This document shows positions 33,464 through 45,730 of a DNA stretch of 64,000 bases, piece after piece. The number at the start of each line of letters is the position of its first letter. Position 1 is the first letter of the stretch. The position numbers and the translations under genes were made by a program. The notes beneath the pieces were generated by a model. That model had not been told where the DNA came from. It made no database searches and saw only the letters and a program-made list of their open reading frames with translations. Origin of the DNA: Adiantum capillus-veneris (lineage: Eukaryota > Streptophyta > Polypodiopsida > Polypodiales > Pteridaceae); assembly GCA_014529385.2 (NCBI GenBank), contig CM043966.1, positions 99,334,087-99,398,086 on the forward strand, in the 5' to 3' direction.

Positions 33464-33846
33464 CTAAACAGTTGACCTCAGCTGTAGTGCTTGGACATAT
33501 ACCTCCAGTATCTCGGGATAAGCTACTAATTCCTCCTGCGTCATCCACTGAGCATCGAGATTCGAATAGTTCTTAAACTTAACCAAATACTTCCGTGTTA
33601 TCTTTCCGGATTTGAGAGGCCGCTCCTGATGACTTACTATCTGCTCCGATTGGAGTATTTCTTTTGTTTCCTCAACCTCAGGAGGTTCCTCAGCACTAGG
33701 CTGGCTTGGAGGCGGTCCCACATACGGCCGGAGTAAACTGACATGGTAAGCATTATGGATCTTCCAATTAGGCGGTAGCTCTAATCGGAAGGTGACATCA
33801 TTCATTCGCTCAGTGATTTTAAATGGCCCATAATAAATAACCCATG
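33464..33846 (-). pseudogene. integrase C-terminus and chromodomain of chromovirus I
   Basis: On minus the frame reads YYGPFKI, then WKIHNAYHVSLLRPYVG, an acidic linker and a chromodomain (RKYLVKFKNYSNLDAQWM), ending in TAG at 33464. This matches the C-terminal part of elements A and B. The frame itself is undamaged, but everything upstream is missing: the sequence changes to LINE at about 33842-33855. Confidence 0.88.
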
Positions 33847-36237
33847 GTTTGATGAAGAGTGCAAGTATCTCAAAAAACAATTGCGGGCACTGTCAATGAC
33901 AAACACGGAATGGGAAACTCTATCAAAAGACTACACAAATCTCAAGAGGCCGAAAAGAAGAAACTATGAGCTACGCACGGAGACACAAGCCATAGCCAAC
34001 TTTAAGAAAAATCCCAAAAAGGAATGGATGAAAATAAAAGGACGAAGACATGACATTATGGGGGACATAAGCTCAGATGACATGTACATGTATGTGGAAC
34101 AACTATATGTGCATAATAATGCGAAAGAAATGCCACACATGCAAACCGATCTCCATGCCCAAGACCACTTTGATTCCGAAACGGTTAAAAAAGGCATACA
34201 GAAACTTGCAAATGGGAAAGCTCCGGACATACTACACTTGAACTTAGAAATGCTTAAATGGTCAGTTATGAGAGCTAGAGAGTGGATACATAGAATGCTA
34301 AACCAAGCCATTGTTCAAGGGCTACCCGAGGATTGGCAAAAGAACTGGATCAAAGCACTTTACAAAAAAGGGGATGTAAATCAGCCTACCAACTACCGTA
34401 CCATTATGGTAGGATCTTGCATGGCAAAGATTTTGGGAAGCATCTTAGAACAAAGCATAAGCACATGGGCAGAGACAAATGGAAAACGAGCAAAAGAACA
34501 AGCAGGTTTTTGACCAAAGCATAGCACCATTGATCACCTTGTTTCACTCAGGGTATTAATGGAAGAGAGTCGGCTAAAGGGAAAAACATTATGCTGTTGC
34601 TTTGTAGATTTCACCAAAGCCTTTGAAACGGTCCCGAGAATGGGTATATGGAAAAGGATGGAATGCATAAAAGTACCGATGCATCTCAGGAGTGCGGTAG
34701 CACGTCTCTATGACATAGTCATATGTCAACTAAAAACGCACGAAGGGCTGTCCAAAGCTTTCTCGAGCAACATGGGGGTCAAACAAGGATGCCCTCTCTC
34801 CCCTACTCTTTTTGGATTGTGCATTGATAAAATACAAAGCTTCCTCCCTCAACTAGAAGGGGATGAACCAGCCATCGGGATGCTTACACTTCTCATGCTC
34901 ATCTATGCAGATGATGTGGCTCTTTTCGCCCATGACATTACAGCTCTACAGAAATTGGTCGATGCGTTACATGCTTTTTGTGAAAATGTGGGTCTATAAA
35001 TCAATGTAGACAAAACAAAGTTCATGATTGTAAAGACTCGTAAGATGGATGTCCACGCCCCCCTCATGTATCAAGGGAAACAAATTGAGAAAGTCGACAG
35101 TTTCAAGTACTTGGGGATTGACATCGCGTGCAACTATGCTTGGGGACAATGCGCACATAATAGAATTGACATCGGCCATGCCAAGTACTATCAATTTGAA
35201 AACATGTGCACACAAAGGAGCATAAAAAGATGGGAGATAAAATCGACCATTTTGGAGACATGCGTAGTGCAAGCCATCCTCTACGGAGTGGAAATCTGGG
35301 GAGCAAGCATTTCAGCCCACACATGGAATGAAATTGAAAAAATTCAATAAAAGTTTCTATGTCGACACATGGGGGTCAAAAAGATGACACCATACTCCGT
35401 GCTACTCTTGGAGACAGGCAAGAGACCACTAGAAATGAAAGCATTGCAAAAAATGTACACGTATATCATGAAGGTCAAAGTGATGCCTACTTCTCGAATC
35501 CCCGCATTGCATGGGAAACGGGATGTGTGGCGCAAAAGACAAAAAAAAGCAAATTTTTGTCATCGAGCCTCATACAGGACATTAAGAAATGGTTCGCTAA
35601 ATGGAATGTAGAGGCATATGTGGACATGCTTATTGAGGAGGGCAAAGAGGGAGAACACATGCTGAATTTTGAAATTGCATTACTAAATAGCCTCCATACC
35701 AAGTGGAAGACAACACAACACCGCTCGAAATTTGAATACTATTACAAGCATGTCAACACAAAGTATTGGGAAGGCTATAGCACAAACCCAATGGAAGCCC
35801 AGGCCACCATACGAACACCCATGCCCCACATGGCACGAAGAGCCATCTCTTTGATGCGCACAAGGTCACATATGCTCAAAATAGAAACAGAGGGTTGGCT
35901 GAAACTTGATGCTTCTAAACGGATATGCACATCATGTGCAATGCAAGCTCCCGAAGATGAAGCACATGTGACATTGGAATGCCCAGAATATGCTCACATC
36001 CGGGCTAATTTTCAAGCACTTCTAAGCGGTTTCTCTACCTTTGCGGACCTATTATCCAAGACAGACCCCTCCCCTACAGCTCTCGGAACATACCTCACCC
36101 GCATACTTGAGCATCAAAAGACACTCATAGGAACACAGAAAGAGAATAACACACACCACACCATACACCCCCGTGAGGGGAGACTATGTATCACTTTGAG
36201 GTCCCATGGGTCATTTCTGGCCCCCCGCGGACGTTAG
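33842..36237 (+). pseudogene. LINE reverse transcriptase with C-terminal CCHC, broken
   Basis: From PWFDEECK at 33842 one frame runs to about 35500 with stops TGA 34511, TAA 34997 and TAA 35348; it then shifts frame and runs to 36237. LINE reverse transcriptase motifs are seen in order: NGKAPD, NYRTIMVGSCMAKIL, FVDFTKAFETV, GVKQGCPLSPTLF and the catalytic YADDVALF (near 34905). A CCHC-type finger (CTSCAMQAPEDEAHVTLEC) lies near 35931. The three stops are at probable Gln or Arg codons. The reverse transcriptase would copy the element RNA at a nicked target; this copy cannot. Confidence 0.87.
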
Positions 36238-36240
36238 TAC

Positions 36241-36260
36241 CAAATCAAATCAAATCAAAT
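36241..36260 (+). repeat. LINE 3' tail, (CAAAT)4
   Basis: Four perfect pentamers directly follow the LINE coding end. The flanking LTR E sequence starts right after. Confidence 0.8.
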
Positions 36261-36261
36261 C

Positions 36262-37268
36262 TCTATGGCAAGAGTAGTCTACTTATGATTGCACAAATCT
36301 CTACAATGCTTGGACTTACCGACGATGTCGACAACGATGAGGAGGACGACGAGACGGGCTGAAAACTGAAATCGCTAAGGGCTGAAATATGCAAATATTT
36401 ATCTGCTGAATTCTGACTCGATGTTGATGACGATGTCGATGGCGACGATGCGGCGACGACGCGCTGAAAACGCAGATATTGAAATCTACATTTTTCGGGC
36501 TGAATCTGTAAACCTTGTGGAATTTGATCGTGCGGTGAGGAACTGCTGCGAGAAGGTGAGATCTGCAAGGTTTGGGGCTTGATCTGCGATGTCTGACTAC
36601 TGAAAACTAAAAACTGAAAACGCTGATGCTTATGGGGATTCTGTCGCGAAGATCTGCAAAAACGCTGAATGGTCTTGCAGATGCAAAAACACTAGGACTG
36701 AAAATTGTTCTACTGTTGCTGATTGTCTTGCAAATGCAAAATGTTAGGCTTCTTGGTCTGTCTTGCTGCTACCGAGACTGATCTGTTGTGCACAAAACGC
36801 CACGCTACGTGTGGATGAAAACGCTAGGTCCTTGCAGATGCAAAAACGCTAGCTCTGCTGATGTGGGGGGTCTTGCTCAGAAGCTGCCTGTTGAGCAAGG
36901 TGCTCCTGCTGCCTCTTCTGCCATAAAGTTCTAGCGCTAGGTTTCTATATATACAAACTTAGCAAAATTGCCCTACCTACTTTCCAATAAAAGTCACTTA
37001 AAAATAATAAGCGAAAAATGTCAAAAATAGGGAAAATAAGTCTATGCATTGTAAAAATGCTACTAATGGGTTTTGACTGGAACTGATGATCATGCTGTGT
37101 GCAACCACATGACATGCATCTATTCTAAGTGTCTGGACATGCACGGTCTGCGAACAGACTCACAAAAGTGCCAAATCACTTCTTATTCTAGATTGACTTG
37201 ACTGAACTGAACCATGGTCATACTGTAGCTTGTCCACGAACACATAGGGTTAGATGTGTTACGTGACA
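36262..37268 (-). repeat. LTR E, copy 3 (minus strand, terminal part lost)
   Basis: On minus it begins TGTCACGTAACACATC at 37268 and follows copy 2 through CGCAGACCGTGCATG, GTAGGGCAATTTTGCTAAG and AAGTAGAC. It then stops where about 250 bp of LTR end should follow. The sequence above 37268 is gag of element J, so this LTR inserted into that gag. Confidence 0.8.
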
Positions 37269-38062
37269 CTCCATTTGGTCTTTGAAGAAGCATTAGCTGT
37301 TGACTAGTTCCTTCACTTGCATTCATCACTGGATAATTCAAGTTAGATCTCCTTGGTTCCCCACGGGGCCAAGGACAATTATACATCCCATGTCCAGACT
37401 GTCCGCAATTGTTGCGTAGGTCGTGGCTCTTGCTCCTTTGCTTTCTTTGTTTGTCCCTTGCGATCTACATCTTGTGCAAGATGAATTGACAAGTTACTTA
37501 AGGATTCATTTAATTTTTCAATCATCTTAGCTGTTACCTCAGAATCTCTCTAAATGTTGTTGCTTGCAACTTCCCCTTGGGCCTAGGACCCTCTATTGGA
37601 ACCTCTTCTCTTAGGCACTTGAGTTTTCTATACTTCTCAACAACCCTAATTTCATTTGCATCAAAGGTAGCAGGTGCACCCACCTCAACTCTTATCTTGA
37701 GTGTAGGAAAGAGCCCGCGGCTATGAATCTCTCCTTCTTTAGGAACTCTGCACCATCACCAGGGTTAGCAACATTTCTCAACCATACAACCCAAAGACGT
37801 AGAGACTCTTGTTTGTACATGTAGTAGTCATCTAAGTATTTTTGCTTGTGAGAAACGATGTCTTGCCATAGCTGTTGAGTGTTTTGGGGGTCAAAGAAGT
37901 ATCGCTTGAAATGATCAATGACTTCTTTATAGTTTTCCTTAACTTCCAGAGATAGAGAGTCAAACTAAGTGCTAATATCTTTCCTAAGGACCACTTCAAA
38001 CATCGGTTATACTTAATGAGAGGCAAAATAAAAGGACTCACCAAAGTATTTATTTCGGTCAA
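37269..38062 (-). pseudogene. gag of element J, broken
   Basis: Minus-strand frames give a gag-like protein: an N-terminal helical part (38062 down), a middle block with YFFDPQNTQQLWQDI and LWVVWLRNVANPGDGAEFL, and near the lower end a zinc-knuckle piece, CGQSGHGMYNCPW. Several stops and frame changes break it. It is followed at 37268 by LTR E copy 3. Its start lies about 180 bp below a primer site, as expected for gag. Confidence 0.6.
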
Positions 38063-38240
38063 CCTAAGAGGACCTAAAATTTTACGAATTACACGTTAAA
38101 ATTGTAACTTAATACTAATAATTATGTGTACCTTTTACTTTGTAATGGGAATGAAAGAATCATACAAATTCTCGTGAGTTATGCGAACTACTTGACTATT
38201 CTAAGGTTGAACCTACATAAAAAAGTACACAAGCCGTCCT

Positions 38241-38254
38241 CCATGGGGACGCCA
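38241..38254 (-). other. primer-binding site, element J (TGGCG type)
   Basis: On minus, TGGCGTCCCCATGG lies four bases after an LTR end. It starts with TGG, as needed to pair with a tRNA CCA end, but is not the initiator-Met site. Element L has TGGCGATCC in the same place. Confidence 0.5.
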
Positions 38255-38258
38255 AAAT

Positions 38259-39300
38259 TGAGGTGGTCCGGGGCGGGCAACAAGAGAGGTGACCTGAACA
38301 CCTCTCAAGGCTTTCGTGCTGCTCAATTGGAGCTAGGGCAACCACAAACAAGAGAAACAACAACAAACCCATAGCCAACAACAAGTGAAGGGGCACCACC
38401 TAGTTAGAGATCAAACTGGGACGCAAAAGAGAAGAATCCCTGAGCAATACAAGCGAGAAGAAAGCCAACAATATCAATGCTACAAAAATACACACACCAA
38501 ACACCTAGAGAGAGAGAGAGAGAGAGTTTTGTGCAAAAAATTAGCTTCACTTTTAATGGTTGACGCGGGTGTATAAGCAGCTTGGAGGAGAGTCAAGAGA
38601 CACAATTAAGTTTGATGATGTTGCAATCTTCACATTATCTTAGGGTTATGGGAACCCTTTCACCATACAACCCTCTTATAATGTTTTCCCAAGCAAAAAA
38701 AACAAACACAAGAGCTCTTGAGTCACATACAAACAAATACTACAAAAGAATCACAAAATGAAAATGCGCCACCTTAAACCAAACGAGATGAGGTTGTGAA
38801 GCGTAAATTGGAGAGACTCAAGAGAGTTTTGAACTGCGATTGCATCCAAATTATTGATTCAATCGATGTGTAAGAGTATGTACAACTTTGATTGGAAGTT
38901 ATGAATCACTCACTCCCTTGCAATGCTACAACTAGGTGGAAGAAGCTTTCCTATACACCACAAGCAATGGTATATAGAGAGCTCACTCTCTCTCTCCCTA
39001 CAACTAATATGAAGAATGATACGCTCAATGTACTGAGAAATAGGGTAGAGATCATGCCATTTACAAAGGGAAAATGACTCTATTTATAGTGAGGAGATTC
39101 TTTATTAGGATTATGTCTCCTGATCAATATTTACATAGAAAATCGTGTTTAATAAAAATATATGTTCTTTTGAGAGTGGAACTCTTTTGTCTCTTGAGTC
39201 ACATGGATGTGGGCTCAAGAGGAGAGAATTATTGCGGTGAAATAGAGAAGATTTTAGAGAGGTGAGTGATTTTTGTGTGAGGTTGCGTACTCCCAGGTAG
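38259..39300 (-). repeat. 5' LTR of element J, minus strand, upper end unresolved
   Basis: The lower end is fixed by the primer site. A strong TATA box (CTATAAATAGAG on minus, 39078-39089) lies about 820 bp before that end. A (GA)n run covers 38512-38526. It shares GGGGCACCACCTAG with LTR F. The upper end is estimated. Confidence 0.5.
39078..39089 (-). promoter_or_regulatory. TATA box of LTR J
   Basis: CTATAAATAGAG on minus, a near-ideal plant TATA box pointing into LTR J and the gag. Confidence 0.6.
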
Positions 39301-42300
39301 AGTACAATAGGTGCAATTTACAAAAAAGGGTCAGCAGTTAATGCCAGTAATCACTAAAAAAAGTTAGTAATATAATTACAATGGGTAGAATGAATTGAAG
39401 GGCTGAGGAAAGAGCGGTGAATGAGATGGATGAACTGCTAAGATATCTTGGACTCACTGTGAGTAGATTGCCGAAAGTGATCGTCGGTCTTCTTCATCTT
39501 CTTTACTTCATGTCACCGCCATAGTTGAACATCTCTAAGAAAATGATGATTTTTTGTTGATAAAAAATTCCCATTTTGTAAATCTCTAAGCATGGTTAGG
39601 TGATTGAATTTTTATGTATTTTTGAAAAGATGAAATAATTTTGTAATATGGGAGTAATAGAGAGAGATATGGAGAAAATGTATATAGGTAGAGTTTCAAA
39701 AAAGAGATATGTATGTGAGTGGGGAGGGTGAAAGAAACCTAGGGTAACTTGTGACGAAAAGTGAACAGACTGGGATCAACCATAAAAACAACATCACATC
39801 AATGGTATCTCAATAACTTATGAAATTTTTTCGGAAGACTATTCAACTTGTGGGATACCTTTTGTCTTTCCATGACTTTTTCAAATTCGGATGGGAAATG
39901 GACGCAAAAAATCACACCAAAACATAGATGATTTAAGACTGCAAGAAGTCTTCTTGTGGGTCCCTTTTTGGTTGAACCTCCATGTGGCTCCAAGAGTGTG
40001 TCCCTCCATGTATCATGGTATGAAATTGATAAATTAGATACCCTTTACACATGTATGGATGAGAGGTTTTGATGAAATAAAGTATGTACATGATGGAAGA
40101 ACAAACAACTAGTGCATTGACTTGTGTTAGGATTTTATGATAAAGAGATAGAATAATAAAATAAAATAGGTTTTTCTCAATTATTAATTAGCATGGTAGG
40201 TGATTGTGAATTTAATTTTCTATTGTAAGAAAAATAGATATAATGGGTAAGAAAAAATTCATCTTGAGGGAATGAAATGATTTTTTGTGAATTTTGCTAG
40301 AATGGAGTAACAACTAACTTAGTGGAAGCTTGAGTGAGGACATCGAATGCATGAGATGTATACATGGGTGCTTTTAAAATGTATTATGGATGGTTAAAAT
40401 GTAAGGTGGCTTACTGAAGCTTGGTATTTTTACACACACCTAAAAGAGTATACACATAACTCTTATATAGTAAAGCAATTAAAATTATAATATGGTTAGA
40501 CCCAAGGTAAGGGGAAATATCTACACGCAGAGTGGACCATAATATTTTTAGGATTTTTTCTTATTTGGGAGATAATTGGTAACTCACACACACCAATGAA
40601 CAATGAGAAGGGAAGGTGGATTTTTCAAACATGTGCCTTGGATAAAATGTTTTGTTGCTTTGCGATAGTCTACCCAAGGGCACATGCTTTATTGCAAGGA
40701 TGAAGGGCAATAGCTTATTGTTCCAAAATTGGAACGCCAAAAACGACTATCAATACGTACACTTGCTATCTAATATTTGATCCACTTCAAAACTTTTTAG
40801 CATAGATGCAATACTAACAATATTTTACGTACCCTTCTCCTATTGAAGTTTAACAAAATAACACAAGGTGAAGATGAAGAGACAATTTTCTTTAAGTCCT
40901 ACCTCCCTCACTTTGGTGTTATTCTTAGAAACTTGCCACAAGTTGCAAGGGCCATCCACTTGGTGCCAAAATGTCGGCCCACTACCAAGCCTCACCATAT
41001 CAATGGTAGCTAAGTGAGAACCATAGACACAAATATGTCAATCCATAGTTGCTGACCGACTAGTGCATGGAGGCTACAAGAGGTGGCTATCCTCTCAAAA
41101 CACCCCAATCTATTTTGCCAACCTGAAGTGAAAATCTCAAGTCTATATCAAACACCAAAATCTAGTCTACTTTCCTATAACTATATGACTCCAAATGCAT
41201 TCAAACTTACCACAGATATATACCATGTCATATTAGATGTGCTCATGATGTCAAATACCCATTTTAATATCTTGAAAAAATTGTGCACCTAATATGAGTA
41301 ACCTATTTTTAGCGAGTTGATTTGGACACTCAAAGCACTCAATAGCTTCCTCTAAGCAAACTCTATATACTTCTAAGTTAAAAATTGATTTGGTATGTAT
41401 TTTGTGTAGCATGATTAAATAAAAATGTAGATATGGGTACTTCAAATAAAAAATTACTATGAGAAACTTACATCAATTAGAAGAGGGGGACATGAGCAAG
41501 AGAAGAAACTATTGACACAAGCAACCATACGCTTACTTTCATTATTGAAAACTTAGTTTTTTTAAAGAAAATTTGCTTTCATACCTTGTCTAAGATTAAA
41601 AATAAAGACTTTTGACTCAACTTTGGTTAAAATAGGGCTAAGGATCACCTATGATCAAAAGATAAATACAAATTGGAAGCTCTTGTACCATTTACATATC
41701 ATGCATATAAAAAGATTTTGATAGAAATTCCATTCATTTATTAGAGAAAATTTACAAAGATTTTACTTGGGATGATAGAAAATGATGCTCCTATGAACTT
41801 GACTACTAACATTCAATCCTGCACAAAATGTGTGTATGAATCATGGTGAGGTCACATAAAAATAGTCAGATGAAGATGTTGTCCAAAATGCATTGATCCT
41901 ACACAAAAGATATCTATGAAGCATGAATGAGGTCAAGAAAAAGAAATCTCAAATGCATACTAATCATCTAGGCTAAAATATTATACATGGAAGATATGAG
42001 AGTGCTTAGGATTCACTATCAAAGGGATGATGCATTTCAGCCTTTCCAAAAGATTGAATTTGTTGTCCTCTATTAAATATTGGTTGGTTGTGGTCAAGAT
42101 ATGATATGAGCACATCCCAAAACTATCATGTCAGCCCATCCTCTCCAAGGCAAGAGGCACCATAAATGTCAACCACTACATCATGCATCCGCTCATAGTG
42201 TAACCATTAGCCAAACATGATTCCAAACCTCCTCTTTGGCATGCATAATAGCATCAATCAGAATTAAACAATAGCTTAAAATAGTTTGAAGATATGCCAA

Positions 42301-42532
42301 GGACCTCATCAAGATATGTGTTTAGCTTATTTGTGGAATCATGAAAGGCCCTAATAAAAGTCCCCATGGGTTGCTCCTTGAAATGTGTAAAGAAATCCTT
42401 ATTCATACTATCAAACTTGGATATGAAGTCACTGCCAAAACATGGTAGAGAATTCAGATTTCTATTCCTGAATGTGGGTAAGAGTCACTCAAGTATCAAT
42501 CTCGTGTGCCCCGAAACCCATCTCTTGGAAAC
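39300..42532. other. AT-rich stretch without recognisable genes
   Basis: Short ORFs only, none with motifs I know, and no LTR ends or tandem repeats that stand out by eye. It may be very old repeat sequence. Confidence 0.5.
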
Positions 42533-42656
42533 ACCTCAACTTATCTACCTATGCATCCCAAGCGATCCTTCAACTCTCTCCCTCTACAAAACACACCTCA
42601 ACTTATCTACCTATGCATCCCAAACGATCGTTCAACTCTCTCCCTCTACAAAACAC
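42533..42656 (+). repeat. 62-bp tandem duplication
   Basis: Two copies (42533-42594, 42595-42656) of a unit with CTTATCTACCTATGCATCCC and CTCTCCCTCTACAAAACAC. They differ at about three positions. From here to 43018 I see no gene. Confidence 0.85.
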
Positions 42657-43018
42657 AACTCATTGCCACATCCTACCTTCCTACCTACAAGACTACAAAG
42701 ATGCAATAATGGATGCAACCAAATGAATCACAAGACCTATAGAACTAGTGATCAACCAGACATCCTAAATCATCTGAGACAAAAGGTCATTCTACAACAT
42801 CAAGTAAAGAACTCATCTAGGCATAGCGTAAGTCTAAAATTTCAAATGCAAATAAATTGGGGCATGATTTGATAGCATTGTAGGAGGCCAAATCAAAAAT
42901 TTCCTTTACCCAAGAGCCAATGTAGAATCTATGTAGTCACTCTAGTAATTGACATGATTGTCTCTTGAAACCCCACAAGAATTGCAAGGAATGTGAAGTG
43001 TGAGCCAAGGATGGAATA

Positions 43019-43926
43019 TGTTAGGCATCTATACTAGAAACTGCAAAAAAGGGGGGTCTTCCCCAAGTGTAGTAAGTCACCGCAATCATACATCTTTAGC
43101 ATAACTGTCTGGCACTAATGTAATGTCAATACTCTGATGGGGCACAAAGTCTCTTTGAGGGCATAAACCTCAAGAAGTGAGCCTACAAAACTAAGCTATT
43201 ATTAATACTAGTAAAATTATCACTTTCTACTTTGGAAAATCTACCTATGTCATGTCTCACTGCTCTAGGTCATCACTCCGTTTCGTTTAATAATCAAACT
43301 CGAAATGCAACGAAACTTTAGGAGGAAATTTAATAGGCCTAGGGCACTATCCTACAAAGTCTACAGGTCATCTAACATGGTACCAAAATCCCAATCCATC
43401 ATGGTCCAAGTCTTGAAACTACAATAGAACCATCTAGAAAGGCCGCCATAAGGTCTAGGAACACTCTCCTAAGGTCAAAACGTCAAAAAACAACCATTTT
43501 TGCACTCAAAATTGTAGATTTAGCTCACAAATAGGTAGTTGCAAAAAACCATAGAAAAATTGAGAATGATTATACTTATTTGAAAGAATAAAAGACAAGG
43601 AACATAATGCATTTTTTTAGAGTTGAATTTTGATTACTAGATGACAAGAAAAATGGATTACAAAGTGCTATTGAGTTGCCACTCTCAGTTGTACGTACAA
43701 AGCTCTTTAAAAACTTCAGATAATGATACAAGTGTGTTCAATCTAGAAAATTTGAACCTTATAGACAAAAGAATTACAGTTTGAAGCGTACAAAAATGCG
43801 GCCCAATAATTATGACTCCTCTTTTATACAAAGCTTTTTTGAAAAAATAATGTGAGTACATCAAAATCATGGCTTTATAGTAGTATACTTGACTAGGAGG
43901 ATGCCCTTTGGGTAATTCTGCTAACA
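43019..43926 (-). repeat. LTR K, minus strand (3' LTR)
   Basis: The 908-bp segment has inverted ends, TGTTAG at 43019 and CTAACA at 43926. On minus a purine tract (AGGAAGGGGGGAA) precedes the TGTTAG start, marking a 3' LTR. Length, ends and the neighbouring ORF-X match LTR D. The internal sequence is only weakly similar to D. Confidence 0.6.
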
Positions 43927-43984
43927 TTCCCCCCTTCCTAATTGTTGCACATCCACGTGAAAGCTTTTGCTGTGACTTTAGTAG

Positions 43985-44395
43985 TCAAATTGTCATTTCT
44001 CGAGCATCTTCGTAATTTTCCGCTCGCGCTACCACACCTGCTTGAATAGAGAGGTCCTTGAAAGGGTTGTTGAGGACCATGCTTTGATAAGAAATATGTC
44101 GTGCTTGTAGGTCCTTGGTGAGAGGGTTGAAAATCATGGAATCCATTTCAAAGAAGCCGGTCATGAATGCCTCTTTAAAAGTTTGCATGTAATGCAAAGG
44201 CAAAAACATGATCCTGACATACATTCCCATAAGAATATTGCAATTGGGGATTTTTTCTTCAGAATTCCATGCGATTCCTTGTGTGCCTTCTAAGAATACC
44301 TACCACGGGTGCTCTAAAGCTTTGATGTCTTCAAATGCCTATATGCAAGTAATGATCATCTTGGCAATTTTTGTGAGCCTTCATTAGGAAAAGTT
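43985..44395 (-). pseudogene. ORF-X, second copy, just upstream of LTR K
   Basis: On minus the frame reads through two stops near 44300-44350, then MYVRIMFLPLHYMQTFKEAF, TGFF and IFNPLTKDLQAR, ending in a stop at 43985. The block matches ORF-X beside LTR D in order and spacing: MY-x-RIMFLP, two charged helices, EAF-x-TGFF, IF-x-P, L-x-AR. More distant similarity runs about 60 residues further upstream (KI-x-K, AFE). I recognise no known domain. It sits about 60 bp from the LTR, as in D. Confidence 0.55.
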
Positions 44396-45730
44396 TGGAC
44401 TCAAAAATGGGCCTTGTAAGAATTGTTGATGTGGCATAGCTTTCAAAAAGTGAGGATCGGTAATTTTTTTTTGCAAATAAGATCCAAACTTGTCGGAGGT
44501 TGGATATTTAGAATCTACTCTTCAAATGCTATCTATTGGTATATAGCATGCATGTATCGGACATTGCCTTCTTGTAGATCTAGAAAAAGGTGATTTTAGA
44601 TTACCGTAACGATAACAAAACCTGACTGATTGAAAAAAAATGGCATAACTTTCATAGAAGTTATCCAAACTTTTCGGACCTTGGCTCTTTAGAATCCATT
44701 TTTCAAGAAGTTTCCAATGATAGGTCATATCATGGGGTTCTAAGCAATATTTAGAGGGGTCTACCGGGTTGCTTTCTTTTGTACAACTTTGATGACGTGG
44801 CACTCTTAAAAGGCCCAAAAATGAGTTCAAAATTTTCCTAATGTGACATGTCAAATCTAGGATATATCCATTTGAGTGATCACTGCCTTCATTGTATGCA
44901 CCATGTAGGACTCTAATAGGATTGTAGTTGTTTATGGCTTTGAAAGCACGGGGTTAAGGACATAGGGTCTTCAGATTCTGTAGATGTAGTAGCTATCCCA
45001 AGATTGCCCTCTAGGAATTGGACACAATGTTGGGTCGATCTTGAGATGTTGTGGATAATTTTTGTATATAGTCTCATCTTTGGTTGTTTCTCAAATTGGT
45101 TTTTCCTCCACAGTGGTTGGATTTCTAGTATTAGGAGCACTTAATCTGCATTGATTGGCACATCTTCATAATATCCCTTGCATTTGGCTCGAGTGATGGT
45201 AGGAGCTTTTTTTTCCACAATAGTGCCTCTTACTTCATCAGTGGCAAGGGGATCATCTCGTGGCTGAATTTCTTGACCACCTTGTTTGGTATGATCGTTA
45301 AGAAAGCTGTTGGCTCTAGCACCTTGAGATCGTAAAGCATAAACGTTTAGTGCAAGTTATTTGGGACAACTTCTATCCACTTTTTGAGCTCCTCTCTTGC
45401 ATCTATCCATTCTGTATCTTCTTCAAAATCATGTAGCCCAACCCCTATAGATGTGCTTGATAACTTCTGGGGGGATATGTCTACTCTTTCCAACTCTATA
45501 TTGTTGGTGGTGTAGTTTGTTGGACCGACACAATTTCTTTAGCTTGCAGGGCACTAATAGTTTGACCTTACTTTGTAGCTCGTGAGCGTGCTTGTTAGCT
45601 TGGCTAGCTAGATCAGCTTTTGCTTTTGCCAGTTGTTTGTGGGGTTCTATGATCTCTTGGTGTTTTGATTTTGTATAGCCATTTGGCTTGTCGGCACCAT
45701 GCTTAGGTTGCTTCCCCGTCATACTATATG
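44396..45730 (-). pseudogene. internal region of element K with a coiled-coil-like ORF
   Basis: The clearest frame is 45429-45722 on minus, a Lys- and Gln-rich helical protein (HKQLAKAKADLASQANKHAH) that could form a coiled coil. Shorter frames follow at 44913-45140 and 44522-44854. No gag zinc knuckle, protease or reverse transcriptase is seen, so K may be a non-autonomous LTR element. No matching 5' LTR was found above it. Confidence 0.35.

Larger units (their letters stand above)
33842..36260 (+). mobile_element. LINE (non-LTR retrotransposon), 5'-truncated
   Basis: This carries reverse transcriptase without LTRs and ends in four CAAAT pentamers (36241-36260), a short tandem tail typical of several LINE clades. 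The upstream endonuclease is missing, as in most LINE copies that stop early during reverse transcription. The left side is chromovirus I and the right side is LTR E copy 3, cut in its terminal part. The two flanks do not belong together, so a simple insertion does not explain the junctions. Confidence 0.85.

Noticed and set aside
42366-42872. A 168-codon plus-strand ORF
   Set aside because: It spans the 62-bp tandem duplication, which translates in several frames. No domain or start context supports a gene.
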